Shown: positions 1 through 7,011, counted from the stretch's first letter. The stretch is DNA of 8,523 bases from Solirubrobacteraceae bacterium (GCA_025935735.1 JAICUS010000240.1:1-8523), one strand, 5' to 3'. Notes: a model not told the origin generated them from the sequence alone. Made by a program: numbers and translations.

Positions 1-959
1 AACGTGGTGAAGAAGCCGTCGTTCCACTTGACGGCCGAGTCGAGCAGGACCCGGTCCTCGTCGACCGTGGCGAGCTTCTCCTCGCCCCGCGCCACGTCCT
101 CGGCGCTGAGCGCGCGCAGGCACGTCAGCCGCCGCAGCTGGCTGACCCCGACGCGCACGTCGGCCCGCACGAGCCCGACCAGCAGCAGCGCCGTGACGTC
201 GCCGGCCGCGGCGGCACGGCGGCGGCGCAGCTCCGCCTCGTCCTCGGGGGAGAGCGGGGGCACGGCCGGAGGCGGCGAGCTCGTGCCGGCGCGGCGGGCG
301 AGCACGCGCCGCCACGCCTCGCCCTTGTACGCGAGCGTGCGCTCCCAGCCGGGCGGCGGGGCGGCGACCAGCCCGGCCAGACGGTCGGCCTGGCCGGCGA
401 GCAGCTCGCGGTCGGCGGGGGCGACCTTCAGCGCGCCGAGGAAGCGCGAGTCGGCCCGATGCACGCGGTGGTAGGCCGAGCCCGCGCTGAGCACGCGCCC
501 GCGGCCGAGCCGCATGCGCGTGGCGAACGGCCGCCCGGCCGGCGGCGCGGCCAGGGCCGCGGTCTCGAGCCGCGGGTCGGCGAGCAGGCCGGCGAGCGCC
601 TCTCGATGGGTCACCAGGTCGCCCAGCGCCACGACGAGCGGGCCGGCGCCGCCGCGGGCGATCCCCGCGACGACCCGCAGGTCCTCCGCCGAATCGGGGG
701 ACTCGTGCCGGATCGCCCCCCGTCCGAGCTCGCGCAGCTGCCCCGGGCGGGTGACCACGTGGACGACGCCCACCCCGAGCGAGGCGAGCTGGCCGCATAG
801 ACGCTCGAGGAGCGTCTCGCCCTGCAGGCGCAGCTCCGCGGTCGGGCCGTCGTCGAACGCGGCGGTGGCCAGCAGCACCGCCTCGGCGGTGCCCGGCGGA
901 GCGCTGGGCGGCGGCGCGGGCGTGGCGAGCGCCCCGTGTGTCGATTCGTGTGCGTTCAC
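1..959 (-). CDS. DUF5941-like / probable CDP-alcohol phosphatidyltransferase fusion (3' end outside window)
   Basis: Only the first 319 codons are in the window. Residues 27-200 look like a Rossmann-type nucleotidyltransferase fold: VLLATAAFDDG (28-38), LGVGVVHVVTRP (61-72), AGPLVVALGDLVTHREAL (105-122). The first loop lacks the usual GxGxR/K nucleotide-binding signature, so this half may be catalytically inactive. A Pro-rich linker (~225-238) is followed by a charged helical stretch (239-310). The sequence then reaches AVKWNDGFFTT (309-319) at the edge. From memory, this pattern directly precedes a membrane-embedded CDP-alcohol phosphatidyltransferase domain in actinobacterial proteins annotated DUF5941. 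That domain would join a CDP-activated alcohol to an acceptor alcohol with loss of CMP. Its DGxxAR...GxxxDxxxD motif would lie outside the window and is not seen. GTG at 959 is the first start after the in-frame TAG of the preceding gene; GTG at 878 is a possible alternative. No good Shine-Dalgarno sequence is visible. The coding call is firm; the enzyme assignment is tentative. Confidence 0.75.
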   Translation of the reverse strand, partial: MNAHESTHGALATPAPPPSAPPGTAEAVLLATAAFDDGPTAELRLQGETLLERLCGQLASLGVGVVHVVTRPGQLRELGRGAIRHESPDSAEDLRVVAGIARGGAGPLVVALGDLVTHREALAGLLADPRLETAALAAPPAGRPFATRMRLGRGRVLSAGSAYHRVHRADSRFLGALKVAPADRELLAGQADRLAGLVAAPPPGWERTLAYKGEAWRRVLARRAGTSSPPPAVPPLSPEDEAELRRRRAAAAGDVTALLLVGLVRADVRVGVSQLRRLTCLRALSAEDVARGEEKLATVDEDRVLLDSAVKWNDGFFTT

Positions 960-980
960 GGGCGCGGAGGGCGTCGGAGC
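960..980 (-). other. 21-bp gap before the CDP-alcohol phosphatidyltransferase-like gene
   Basis: This is the only intergenic spacer in the window. It holds no hairpin with a T-tract, no clear promoter and no Shine-Dalgarno match, so transcription probably continues into the last gene. The in-frame TAG at its right end limits the start of that gene to 959 or later. Confidence 0.6.
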
Positions 981-2585
981 CTAGCGCGGCGCCGCGAGCC
1001 CATCGAGCAGCGCCAGCCAGCGTGCACCGATGGCGGCGGGGTCGTACCGGCGCGCCTTCTCCACCGCCGCCGCGGCGAGCCGCGCGCGCTGCTCGCGGTC
1101 CTCGACGAGCGCGCCGAGCGCCCGCGAGAGGGCGCCGATGTCCTCGGCCGGCACGAGCAGTCCGTCGCGCTCCGGCGCGACGATGTCCGCCGGGCCGCGC
1201 GGGCAGTCGAAGCTCACCACGGCCAGGCCCTTGCTCATCGCCTCCAGCAGCACGATCCCGAAGCCCTCGAAGCGGGAGCTGAGCGCGAAGACCGAGCCGT
1301 TCGCCAGCGCCTCGCCCAGCCGCGCGGTCGGGCCCATGAGGAAGACCTGCTCGTACAGCCCGGCTTGGAAGACCTGCTCCTGCAACGCCGCGCGCTCCTC
1401 GCCGCCGCCGTGGATGCGCAGCTGCCAGTCGGGGTGCGCGGCGGCCACGGGGGCGAACGCGCGGATCAGCAGGTCGAACCCCTTCTGGCGGTTCAGCCGG
1501 CCGGCGGCCACCACGACCTTCGCGTCCGGCGACGCGAGCCCCCCGTCCAGCGGCGGCAGCGCGTTGGGGATGCGCGCCACGACGGTCCCGGTGCCGCGCA
1601 GCAGCGCGCCGTAGTCGCGCTCGTCGCCCGCGGTGAGCACGGCCAGCGCGTCCAGGCCGCGGTAGTGGCGGCGGATCGCCCGCGTGATCCCCGGCAGGTG
1701 CGAGCCGAAGTTCATGTGCTCCTGGCCGACCGTGACCAGCGCCCGGGGCCGCGCGCGGGCGGCGAGCAGGTTGTAGCCGGGGCGGGTGGTGATCAGCACG
1801 CCGGAGCGCAGCGCGCGCAGGCGGCGCACCAGCTGCAGGTCCGTCCAGGCGCTGCACTGGGCGAACATGTGGTCGTCGGGGTGCACGAGCACGCTCGGCA
1901 GCCGGCTCAGGACCCGTCGCAGCGGCCCACCGGCGGCGCGGCGGTCGTCGAGCGCGGTCACCGTCACGCCCGGCGGGAACGCGAAGAACGGCTCGTCGCG
2001 GCGGCGGACGAGGCTGATGACCTCCACCGGCCGCGCCGGCGCCAGCTGCCCCGCGAGTCCGAGCGCGCTGCGGATCGTCCCGCCCATCCCGTACGCGTGC
2101 GTGAGCAGGATGTGCACGCCGCCCGCCGAGCCGTCCCCGCGCGGCAGCGCCCGCCGCAGCACCGCCAGCGCCGCCGCCTGCACCGCCGTAGCCACCCGCA
2201 GCTCGACGGCCCGCCGCAGCGGCGAGCGCACCCGTCGCGTCGGCGGCGCCGCCGCGGGCGGCGCCGGGGGGCCGCTGCGCACCCGCAGCTCGCCGGCGGG
2301 CGTGAAGAACGGCCGCAGCTCCCGCCCGCCGGCGCGCCGGGCGGGGTAGACGAGCGCGCCGGCGAGGTCGCCGAGCTCACGCGTGAGCGGCCGGTCGCCG
2401 AGCGAAAGGGCCCAGACTCCTTCATCGAGGGGGGCGAACGGCAGTCGCGCCGCGAACTCGCCGCCCACCACCTCGGCCGCCGCGCGCAGCGAACGCCCGC
2501 CGCAGCGCGCCACCAGCTCCGCCGCCGTCAGATCCGTGCGCCCCGACACCTCCAGCGCGTCCTCGCCCACGCGGACGCGGAGCAT
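981..2585 (-). CDS. GT4 glycosyltransferase with N-terminal beta module
   Basis: This 534-residue protein is a GT-B fold family 4 retaining glycosyltransferase, likely adding a sugar from a nucleotide-sugar donor to the polymer. Residues 8-103 are a beta-rich module matching the three in the upstream GT2-TagF fusion. Residues ~104-120 are a Pro/Ala/Arg-rich linker, followed by an Ala/Leu/Arg helix (124-148). The catalytic part starts near 156 with VHILLTHAYGMGGT (157-170, the glycine-rich acceptor loop). It continues through TTRPGYNLLAARARPRALV (266-284) and GQEHMNFGSH (287-296). The donor site includes AGRLNRQKGFDLLI (361-374) and SSRFEGFGIVLLEAM (436-450), which holds the EX7E pair E440/E448. 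The GT4 plus N-terminal beta-domain arrangement recalls S. aureus TarM, which glycosylates wall teichoic acid; this is an analogy of architecture only. The ATG at 2585 overlaps the upstream TGA by one base (TGATG) and leads straight into the module. The frame is open far upstream but is antisense-like shadow inside the previous gene. The stop is TAG. Confidence 0.92.
   Translation of the reverse strand: MLRVRVGEDALEVSGRTDLTAAELVARCGGRSLRAAAEVVGGEFAARLPFAPLDEGVWALSLGDRPLTRELGDLAGALVYPARRAGGRELRPFFTPAGELRVRSGPPAPPAAAPPTRRVRSPLRRAVELRVATAVQAAALAVLRRALPRGDGSAGGVHILLTHAYGMGGTIRSALGLAGQLAPARPVEVISLVRRRDEPFFAFPPGVTVTALDDRRAAGGPLRRVLSRLPSVLVHPDDHMFAQCSAWTDLQLVRRLRALRSGVLITTRPGYNLLAARARPRALVTVGQEHMNFGSHLPGITRAIRRHYRGLDALAVLTAGDERDYGALLRGTGTVVARIPNALPPLDGGLASPDAKVVVAAGRLNRQKGFDLLIRAFAPVAAAHPDWQLRIHGGGEERAALQEQVFQAGLYEQVFLMGPTARLGEALANGSVFALSSRFEGFGIVLLEAMSKGLAVVSFDCPRGPADIVAPERDGLLVPAEDIGALSRALGALVEDREQRARLAAAAVEKARRYDPAAIGARWLALLDGLAAPR
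2277..2564 (-). repeat. Beta module D at the N-terminus of the GT4 enzyme (residues 8-103)
   Basis: The same landmarks recur in the next gene: EDALEVSGRTDL (8-19), EFAARLPFAPL (43-53), GVWALSLG (56-63), then RELRPFFTPAGELRVR (88-103). It is closest in layout to modules B and C. Because it occurs in a different enzyme class, the module is likely a shared binding or assembly domain and not part of either active site. Confidence 0.6.
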
Positions 2586-2587
2586 CA
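2583..2587 (-). promoter_or_regulatory. TGATG junction (translational coupling)
   Basis: The TGA of the GT2-TagF fusion (2587-2585) and the ATG of the GT4 gene (2585-2583) overlap by one base. No strong Shine-Dalgarno sequence precedes it, again pointing to coupled re-initiation. Confidence 0.8.
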
Positions 2588-5500
2588 GCCGAACAGCCGG
2601 TCGACCACGCGGGCGGCGGCGTGGCCGTCGTCGAGCGCGCAGAAGTCGGCGGCCCACGTCGCGTAGCGATCGGCGTGGGCGGCGGCGACCGCGTCGATGT
2701 CGCGCAGCGCCTCCGCCAGCTCGTCCATCGTCCGCAGCAGCGGGCCGGGCGCGCGGGCCTCGAAGTCGAAGTAGAAGCCGCGGACGTCGTCGCGGTACCC
2801 CTCGATGTCGTAGGTGTAGAAGAGCATCGGCCGGCCGGTGTTGGCGAAGTCGAACGCCATCGACGAGTAGTCCGTGATCAGCACGTCGGCGGCGAGCAGC
2901 AGCTCCGTCCCGTCGCCGAAGCCCGACACGTCGCGCACGAAGCCGTCGGGCGTCGCCGGCACCGGGTCGACCACGTAGCGGTGCTTGCGGAACAGCACGA
3001 CGGCGTCGTCGCCCAGGACGTCGCGCAGGCGCTCGGCGTCGAAGGCCGTGTCGAGCCGGTAGCGGCCGTCGCGGTCGCGCGAGTCGTCGCGGTAGGTCGG
3101 CGCGTACAACACGACCCGCTTGCCCTCCGGCAGCCCGAGCCGGCGGCGCAGCGCGCGGCCGGCCGCGTCGCGCCCGGGCCCGGCCAGCGCGTCGTTGCGC
3201 GGGTAGCCGGTCTCCAGCATCTCGCCCTCGATCGTGTAGGCGCGGCGCAGGATCGGCGTCGTGTAAGCGTTGGGCGAGAGCACGTACTGCCAGTTGTCGA
3301 GCTGGCGGTCCCACTCGCGGGCGAACCGGCGCGCGTTGCCGCGGGTCGGCCGCACGTCGAAGCCGAGCTGCTTGAGCGGCGTGCCGTGCCAGGTCTGCAG
3401 GAACACCTGGTCGGGCCGGCGCTCCAGCCAGCGCGGGAAGTGGTCGTTGACCACGACGTAGCGGGCGGTGGCCAGGACCTCGTAGAACGCCTCGCTCTTC
3501 TCGCGCAGCACCGTCGCGGTCGGCGGGACGCGGCAGCGGCCGTCCCGCACCACCCAGAACTGCTCCAGCGGCGAGCCGCGGCGCACGAGCTCCTCGTGGA
3601 TCGCCCGCGGGCTGTCGGCGTACTGGCGGCCGTTGAAGGTCATGAACACCACGGCGTCGCGCAGCGGCCGCTCGCGGCCGGCGGCGTAGACCGTGTTGCG
3701 CAGCCGGCGCTGCTGGCGGCGCCCGCGCTCGTCGGGGTCGAGGTCGCGGTCGACGACCAGCAGCGCGTCGCCCTCGGCGGTCATGCCGAGCCGGAACGGC
3801 TTGTGGCCGACCACCGTGCGCAGCGGCAGCCGGTCGTACAGCGCCGAGCTGAGCGTCACCGGCAGCGAGTCCGTATCGCCCACCCGGCGCAGCCGCAGGT
3901 CCCAGTAGCCGGCGCGCAGCGGCAGCTCGCCGGCCAGCGTCGGGATCGCCGCCGGGGTCAGGCGCGCGCGGAAGCGCTCGCCGCCCTCCAGCGGGAACGC
4001 GTGCTCGTGCAGCCAGTAGCGCCCGGCCAGCAGGAGCTCGAACGGCCCGCCGGACGCGCGCAGCTCGCCGCCCACCTCCAGCGCGCCGTCGCCGGCCCAG
4101 GCCGCCTCGTCCACGGTCGCCCGCGGCGCGCGGACGAGCAGCGTGGCGCCGCCGTCCATCGCCCGCTCGAGCGCCACCTCGCGGTCCCCGACCCGCCAGG
4201 CGGCGTCGCCGGCGTGCTGGCTGACCGGCCGGCGGCCGAGGAAGAGCTCCCAGGCGGCCTCCTGCTCGCCCAGCTCCGCCAGCGGCACCCGCGCGGTGAA
4301 CTTCGCGCCCGCCAGCTCGACGGGCCACGCCTTGCGCCCGCCGCCGCCGCTCCGGCGCGCCTGCAGCTCCTTGGCCCCGCCGCCGCGCAGCTCGCCGCGC
4401 AGCTCGAGCACCCCATCGGCGACCGAGTGCTGGTCCACCGCGGCCCACTCCGCGTGCGCGCGCAGCGCGACCTCGCCGTTGGGCTTGGGCGCCGTGGCCA
4501 CGAGCGCGCCGCTCTCCAGCCGCGTCTCGGCCGCCCGCAGCGGCCGCGCGCCGTTGACGTTGAAGCGCGACTTCGCCCGCCACAGCAGGCCCGAGCGCGA
4601 GGTGATGTAGAGGTCCCAGGTGCCGGTGCCGCGCAGCTTGCCGGCGTCCAGACGGGCGGAGAAGCCGGCCCAGCCGACGTCGGCCAGCTCGCCGCCGCTG
4701 ACGCTCACCAGGTCCGGGCGGTGGACCGGCGTGGCCCGGGCGCCCACGCCGCCGAGCCGCAGACGGACGGGCCGCAACCGCCCCGGCGGCAGCGCCTTGA
4801 TGGTCAGCCGCTGCGTGCGCCGCGACGGCGCGCCGATGCCGTCGATGTACGCCCAGCCCTCCAACCGCAGCTGCCCGTCCTGCCAGTCGAGCACCTCCAG
4901 GCCCGTGGAGAACTGCAGCTCGCGGTCCACCCGGAACAGCTTCCGCGGGATCTTCAGCCGCCGGTCGGTCCGGTAGGGGTGGTCGAGGTACCAGTGGCCG
5001 CGCACCTTCACCGGCGTGCGGTCGCGCATCTCCTCCTTCTGGAAGCGCAGGATCTCGAGCAGCTCGGGCAGCATCCGGCGGCGGACGAGGTGCCACTTGA
5101 GCCGCTCGTTGGCCCGCAGCCGGCGGAACACGCGCGGGTTGACCTCGTCCAGGAACGCGTTGACGCGGTCGAAGAAGGTCCGCCGGTACTCGTCGTCGGC
5201 CTCATCGAGGACGTTGAGGTAGTACTTGAGGTCGTCGGCCACGACGCTGGCGTCGTACCAGCGCTTCTCGCGCTTGAAGCCGTGCGAGGCGAGGTACTCG
5301 GTGACCTCGATGATCGCGGTCAGCCGGTCGTTGAGCGCCTTCGGCTCGGTCCGGCGCTGGGTGATCGACAGGTCCGCGCCCTCGCGCGTGCGCCAGTAGT
5401 AGACGACGTCGGAGAGCACGTCGACCTGCCGGGCGGCGAAGTGCAGCGGCAGCGTGACCGGCGTGTCCTCGAAGATCCGGCCCTCCGGGAACCGGCGCCC

Positions 5501-6010
5501 CTCGGAGTCCCAGAACGAGCGCCGGAACAGCTTGTTCCAGGCCGTGCGGTCGTGCAGCAGCTTGCGGTCGGAGCGGATGTGGGTGCCGAGCCGCGTCTCG
5601 GCGAACGTGCGGGCGAGGAAGCGCGCCTGGTTGGTGCCGTTGCTGGTGAGCCGGTACACGTTGCCGGACGCGAAGTCCGAGCCGCTGCGGTCCAGCGCGC
5701 CGACCAGCAGCTCGTAGGCGGCCGGGGCGACCACGTCGTCGGAGTCGACGAACGCCAGGAACTCGCCCGTGGCCACGTCGATGCCGGTGTTGCGTGCGGC
5801 GCTCAGCCCGGCGTTCTCCTGGTGGACGAGCGTGAAGCGCTCGTCGCGGGCGGCGAACGCCTCGGCGATCTCGACGCTGCGGTCGGTGGAGCCGTCGTTG
5901 ACCATCACCACCTCGAGGTCCGCGAACGTCTGCGTGGCCAGGGAGTCCAGGCAGTCCGCGAGGTAGGCCTCGACGTTGTAGATCGGGACGACGACGCTGA
6001 CCCGGGGCAT
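2585..6010 (-). CDS. Bifunctional GT2 glycosyltransferase / TagF-type polyol-phosphate transferase
   Basis: This 1141-residue fusion probably builds a sugar- and polyol-phosphate-containing wall polymer. Residues 1 to ~330 are a GT-A fold family 2 glycosyltransferase: VVVPIYNVEAYLADCLDSL (6-24), NDGSTD (38-43), AGLSAARN (67-74), the metal-binding DSDD (89-92) and the ED pair at 181-182. Residues ~370-755 hold three related beta-rich modules (separate entries). Residues ~785-1141 are a complete CDP-glycerol glycerophosphotransferase-type domain: LQTWHGTPLKQLG (871-883, H875), GYPRND (935-940), VVLYAPTYRD (966-975), FRKHRY (1007-1012, H1010) and LITDYSSMAFDF (1044-1055). Both catalytic histidines and the DYSS substrate-binding motif are present. 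No signal peptide or transmembrane helix is visible, which suits a peripheral inner-membrane enzyme. The ATG at 6010 is two bases after the sulfotransferase stop and begins directly with the GT2 first strand; the open frame upstream to 6259 is non-coding shadow. No clear Shine-Dalgarno sequence is seen, so translation probably depends on coupling. The polyol (glycerol or ribitol) and the sugar cannot be read from sequence. Confidence 0.93.
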   Translation of the reverse strand: MPRVSVVVPIYNVEAYLADCLDSLATQTFADLEVVMVNDGSTDRSVEIAEAFAARDERFTLVHQENAGLSAARNTGIDVATGEFLAFVDSDDVVAPAAYELLVGALDRSGSDFASGNVYRLTSNGTNQARFLARTFAETRLGTHIRSDRKLLHDRTAWNKLFRRSFWDSEGRRFPEGRIFEDTPVTLPLHFAARQVDVLSDVVYYWRTREGADLSITQRRTEPKALNDRLTAIIEVTEYLASHGFKREKRWYDASVVADDLKYYLNVLDEADDEYRRTFFDRVNAFLDEVNPRVFRRLRANERLKWHLVRRRMLPELLEILRFQKEEMRDRTPVKVRGHWYLDHPYRTDRRLKIPRKLFRVDRELQFSTGLEVLDWQDGQLRLEGWAYIDGIGAPSRRTQRLTIKALPPGRLRPVRLRLGGVGARATPVHRPDLVSVSGGELADVGWAGFSARLDAGKLRGTGTWDLYITSRSGLLWRAKSRFNVNGARPLRAAETRLESGALVATAPKPNGEVALRAHAEWAAVDQHSVADGVLELRGELRGGGAKELQARRSGGGGRKAWPVELAGAKFTARVPLAELGEQEAAWELFLGRRPVSQHAGDAAWRVGDREVALERAMDGGATLLVRAPRATVDEAAWAGDGALEVGGELRASGGPFELLLAGRYWLHEHAFPLEGGERFRARLTPAAIPTLAGELPLRAGYWDLRLRRVGDTDSLPVTLSSALYDRLPLRTVVGHKPFRLGMTAEGDALLVVDRDLDPDERGRRQQRRLRNTVYAAGRERPLRDAVVFMTFNGRQYADSPRAIHEELVRRGSPLEQFWVVRDGRCRVPPTATVLREKSEAFYEVLATARYVVVNDHFPRWLERRPDQVFLQTWHGTPLKQLGFDVRPTRGNARRFAREWDRQLDNWQYVLSPNAYTTPILRRAYTIEGEMLETGYPRNDALAGPGRDAAGRALRRRLGLPEGKRVVLYAPTYRDDSRDRDGRYRLDTAFDAERLRDVLGDDAVVLFRKHRYVVDPVPATPDGFVRDVSGFGDGTELLLAADVLITDYSSMAFDFANTGRPMLFYTYDIEGYRDDVRGFYFDFEARAPGPLLRTMDELAEALRDIDAVAAAHADRYATWAADFCALDDGHAAARVVDRLFG
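3749..4090 (-). repeat. Beta module C of the GT2-TagF fusion (residues 641-754)
   Basis: The pattern here is DGALEVGGEL (641-650), FRARLTPAAI (680-689), GYWDLRLRRVG (701-711), then HKPFRLGMTAEGDALLVVD (736-754). It directly precedes the TagF-type catalytic domain and may serve as its N-terminal support. Confidence 0.65.
4130..4417 (-). repeat. Beta module B of the GT2-TagF fusion (residues 532-627)
   Basis: This module repeats the pattern of module A: DGVLELRGEL (532-541), FTARVPLAEL (571-580), AAWELFLG (585-592), then REVALERAMDGGATLLVRA (610-628). A Gly-rich stretch (553-558) probably marks a surface loop. Confidence 0.65.
4490..4879 (-). repeat. Beta module A of the GT2-TagF fusion (residues 378-507)
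   Basis: This is the first of four related protein modules. It opens with DGQLRLEGWAYI (378-389), has FSARL (450-454) in the middle and GTWDLYIT (463-470) after it. It ends with a strand pair around RPLRAAETRLESGALVATA (489-507). It is longer than the others because of an Arg-rich insert near 397-440. Strand alternation suggests a beta sandwich; no catalytic residues are apparent. Confidence 0.6.
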
Positions 6011-6015
6011 TTTCA
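6008..6015 (-). promoter_or_regulatory. TGAAAATG junction (translational coupling)
   Basis: The sulfotransferase TGA (6015-6013) is followed after two bases by the ATG of the GT2-TagF fusion (6010-6008). The bases upstream (TTCGGCCGCTCC) show no Shine-Dalgarno match, so initiation probably relies on ribosomes finishing the sulfotransferase. Confidence 0.8.
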
Positions 6016-7011
6016 GGAGCGGCCGAACGCGCCGCGCAGCCACCGGCGCCAGCGCGCGGGGACGCGGCGGGCGAGGCGGACGTAGAGCGTCGGCGGCGGC
6101 GCGGCGCGCTTTGGCCTGCGCCGTCGCACGGCGGAGATGGAGGAGTGCACGAGCTCCTCGGCCTCGCCGTAGAGCGCGGCGTAGGCCTCGCGGCTCTGGT
6201 CCAGCGCGGCCAGCGCGGCCGGGTCGTCGTCGCGGGTCAGCACCAGCAGCCGCTCCCACGCCGTCTCGGCCAGGTCGCGCAGCGGCGCCGGGACCGGCCC
6301 GTCGAGGTCGTCCCAGCCGACCCGGTTGCGGTGCAGGGTCGGGTCGACGAACTCGTCCACGCCGTCCGCCTTCGCCGCGTCCGGCGCGGCCAGCTCGGGC
6401 ATCCGGATCAGCTCGCCGAGCCGGGTGACCTCGCGCCGCCAGTCGGCCAGCAGGTCGTCATAGCGGATGAACGCGCGGCGGGCGCCGCGGGTCGCCCGCT
6501 CGGTCTCCAGCGACACGTTCACCCACGCGCCGGCGCGGCTGGACAGCGGCTGCCAGGTGCCGTAGGACTTGCGCGCGCTGGTCAGCGTCTCGGCGGGATG
6601 GCGGAGCATGGTGACGAAGTCGGGCGTCACCCCGAGCTCCTGCGCGCAGGCCGTCCACAGCGGCAGGAACCAGGCGGTGCGCGGGTCCTTGACCACGATC
6701 GCCCGGTTCTCCGCGAGCTGGCCGCCCAGCCAGGCGTGCAGCTCCGCGCGGACATCGCGGCTCTCGGCCAGCTTGGCCATCGTGGCGAACGCGGCGGGCC
6801 GCGAGTCGTTGATCGTCACCCGGCGCGAGCGCAGCAGCCGCGTGTGGAAGTCGACCGCCCAGCGCGGCTCGCCGAACCCGCGCGGGTTCGTGTCGTCGGC
6901 CTGCACCTCGGGCTTCGGGATGTGCAGCCCGAGCTGGCCGAGGATGCCCGACAGCAGGCTCGTGCCGCTGCGGCCGACGCCCACCACGAGCACGAGGCGC
7001 TGCTCACTCAT
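6013..7011 (-). CDS. PAPS-dependent sulfotransferase family protein
   Basis: This 332-residue protein looks like a sulfotransferase that moves sulfate from 3'-phosphoadenylylsulfate onto an acceptor hydroxyl. The N-terminal P-loop-like 5'-phosphosulfate-binding motif is GVGRSGTSLL (11-20). A second conserved block is VVKDPRTAWFLPLW (106-119). The 3'-phosphate-binding segment is MLRHPAETLTSAR (135-147), with R137 and S145 in the expected places. The region IPKPEVQADDTNPRGFGEPR (31-50) is characteristic of this actinobacterial subgroup as I recall it. The last ~38 residues (295-332) are strongly basic with interspersed Trp, Leu and Val, and could dock on the membrane; no signal peptide or transmembrane helix is seen. 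The ATG at 7011 is chosen because it overlaps the upstream TGA as ATGA, has a purine-rich ribosome-binding stretch, and places the P-loop near the N-terminus as usual. The frame is open further upstream but is not coding there. The context suggests the acceptor is the wall glycopolymer or its precursor; the sequence does not show the acceptor. Confidence 0.92.
   Translation of the reverse strand: MSEQRLVLVVGVGRSGTSLLSGILGQLGLHIPKPEVQADDTNPRGFGEPRWAVDFHTRLLRSRRVTINDSRPAAFATMAKLAESRDVRAELHAWLGGQLAENRAIVVKDPRTAWFLPLWTACAQELGVTPDFVTMLRHPAETLTSARKSYGTWQPLSSRAGAWVNVSLETERATRGARRAFIRYDDLLADWRREVTRLGELIRMPELAAPDAAKADGVDEFVDPTLHRNRVGWDDLDGPVPAPLRDLAETAWERLLVLTRDDDPAALAALDQSREAYAALYGEAEELVHSSISAVRRRRPKRAAPPPTLYVRLARRVPARWRRWLRGAFGRS
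7008..7011 (-). promoter_or_regulatory. ATGA stop/start overlap (translational coupling)
   Basis: The TGA of the TagF-type gene (7010-7008) and the ATG of the sulfotransferase (7011-7009) share bases in the tetranucleotide ATGA. Such overlaps usually let the same ribosome re-initiate, so the two proteins are probably made in linked amounts. Confidence 0.85.

Noticed and set aside
960..980. Possible terminator or promoter between the GT4 gene and the last gene
   Set aside because: Only 21 bp, with no inverted repeat followed by a T-run and no -10/-35 pattern that stands out from background.
1..984. Several overlapping short plus-strand open frames at the left end
   Set aside because: They are Ser/Arg/Ala-rich and overlap each other. 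The minus strand has one continuous frame with sensible protein content from the GTG at 959 to the edge.
936..2666. Long plus-strand open frame opposite the GT4 gene
   Set aside because: Composition is repetitive Arg/Ala/Gln/His/Pro without motifs; it is a shadow of the minus-strand gene.
2586..5096. Extension of the GT4 frame into the preceding gene
   Set aside because: The added translation is Arg/Ala/Gly/Pro low complexity in a shifted frame of the fusion gene.
2621..6085. Very long plus-strand open frame (1154 codons) opposite the GT2-TagF gene
   Set aside because: It is antisense to a gene with clear motifs throughout. Its translation is Arg/Ala/Val/Gln/His-rich low complexity, as expected from a high-GC codon complement, with no domain.
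6011..6259. N-terminal extension of the GT2-TagF fusion upstream of 6010
   Set aside because: The extra residues are low-complexity shadow of the sulfotransferase 3' end. The GT2 first strand starts right after the ATG at 6010.
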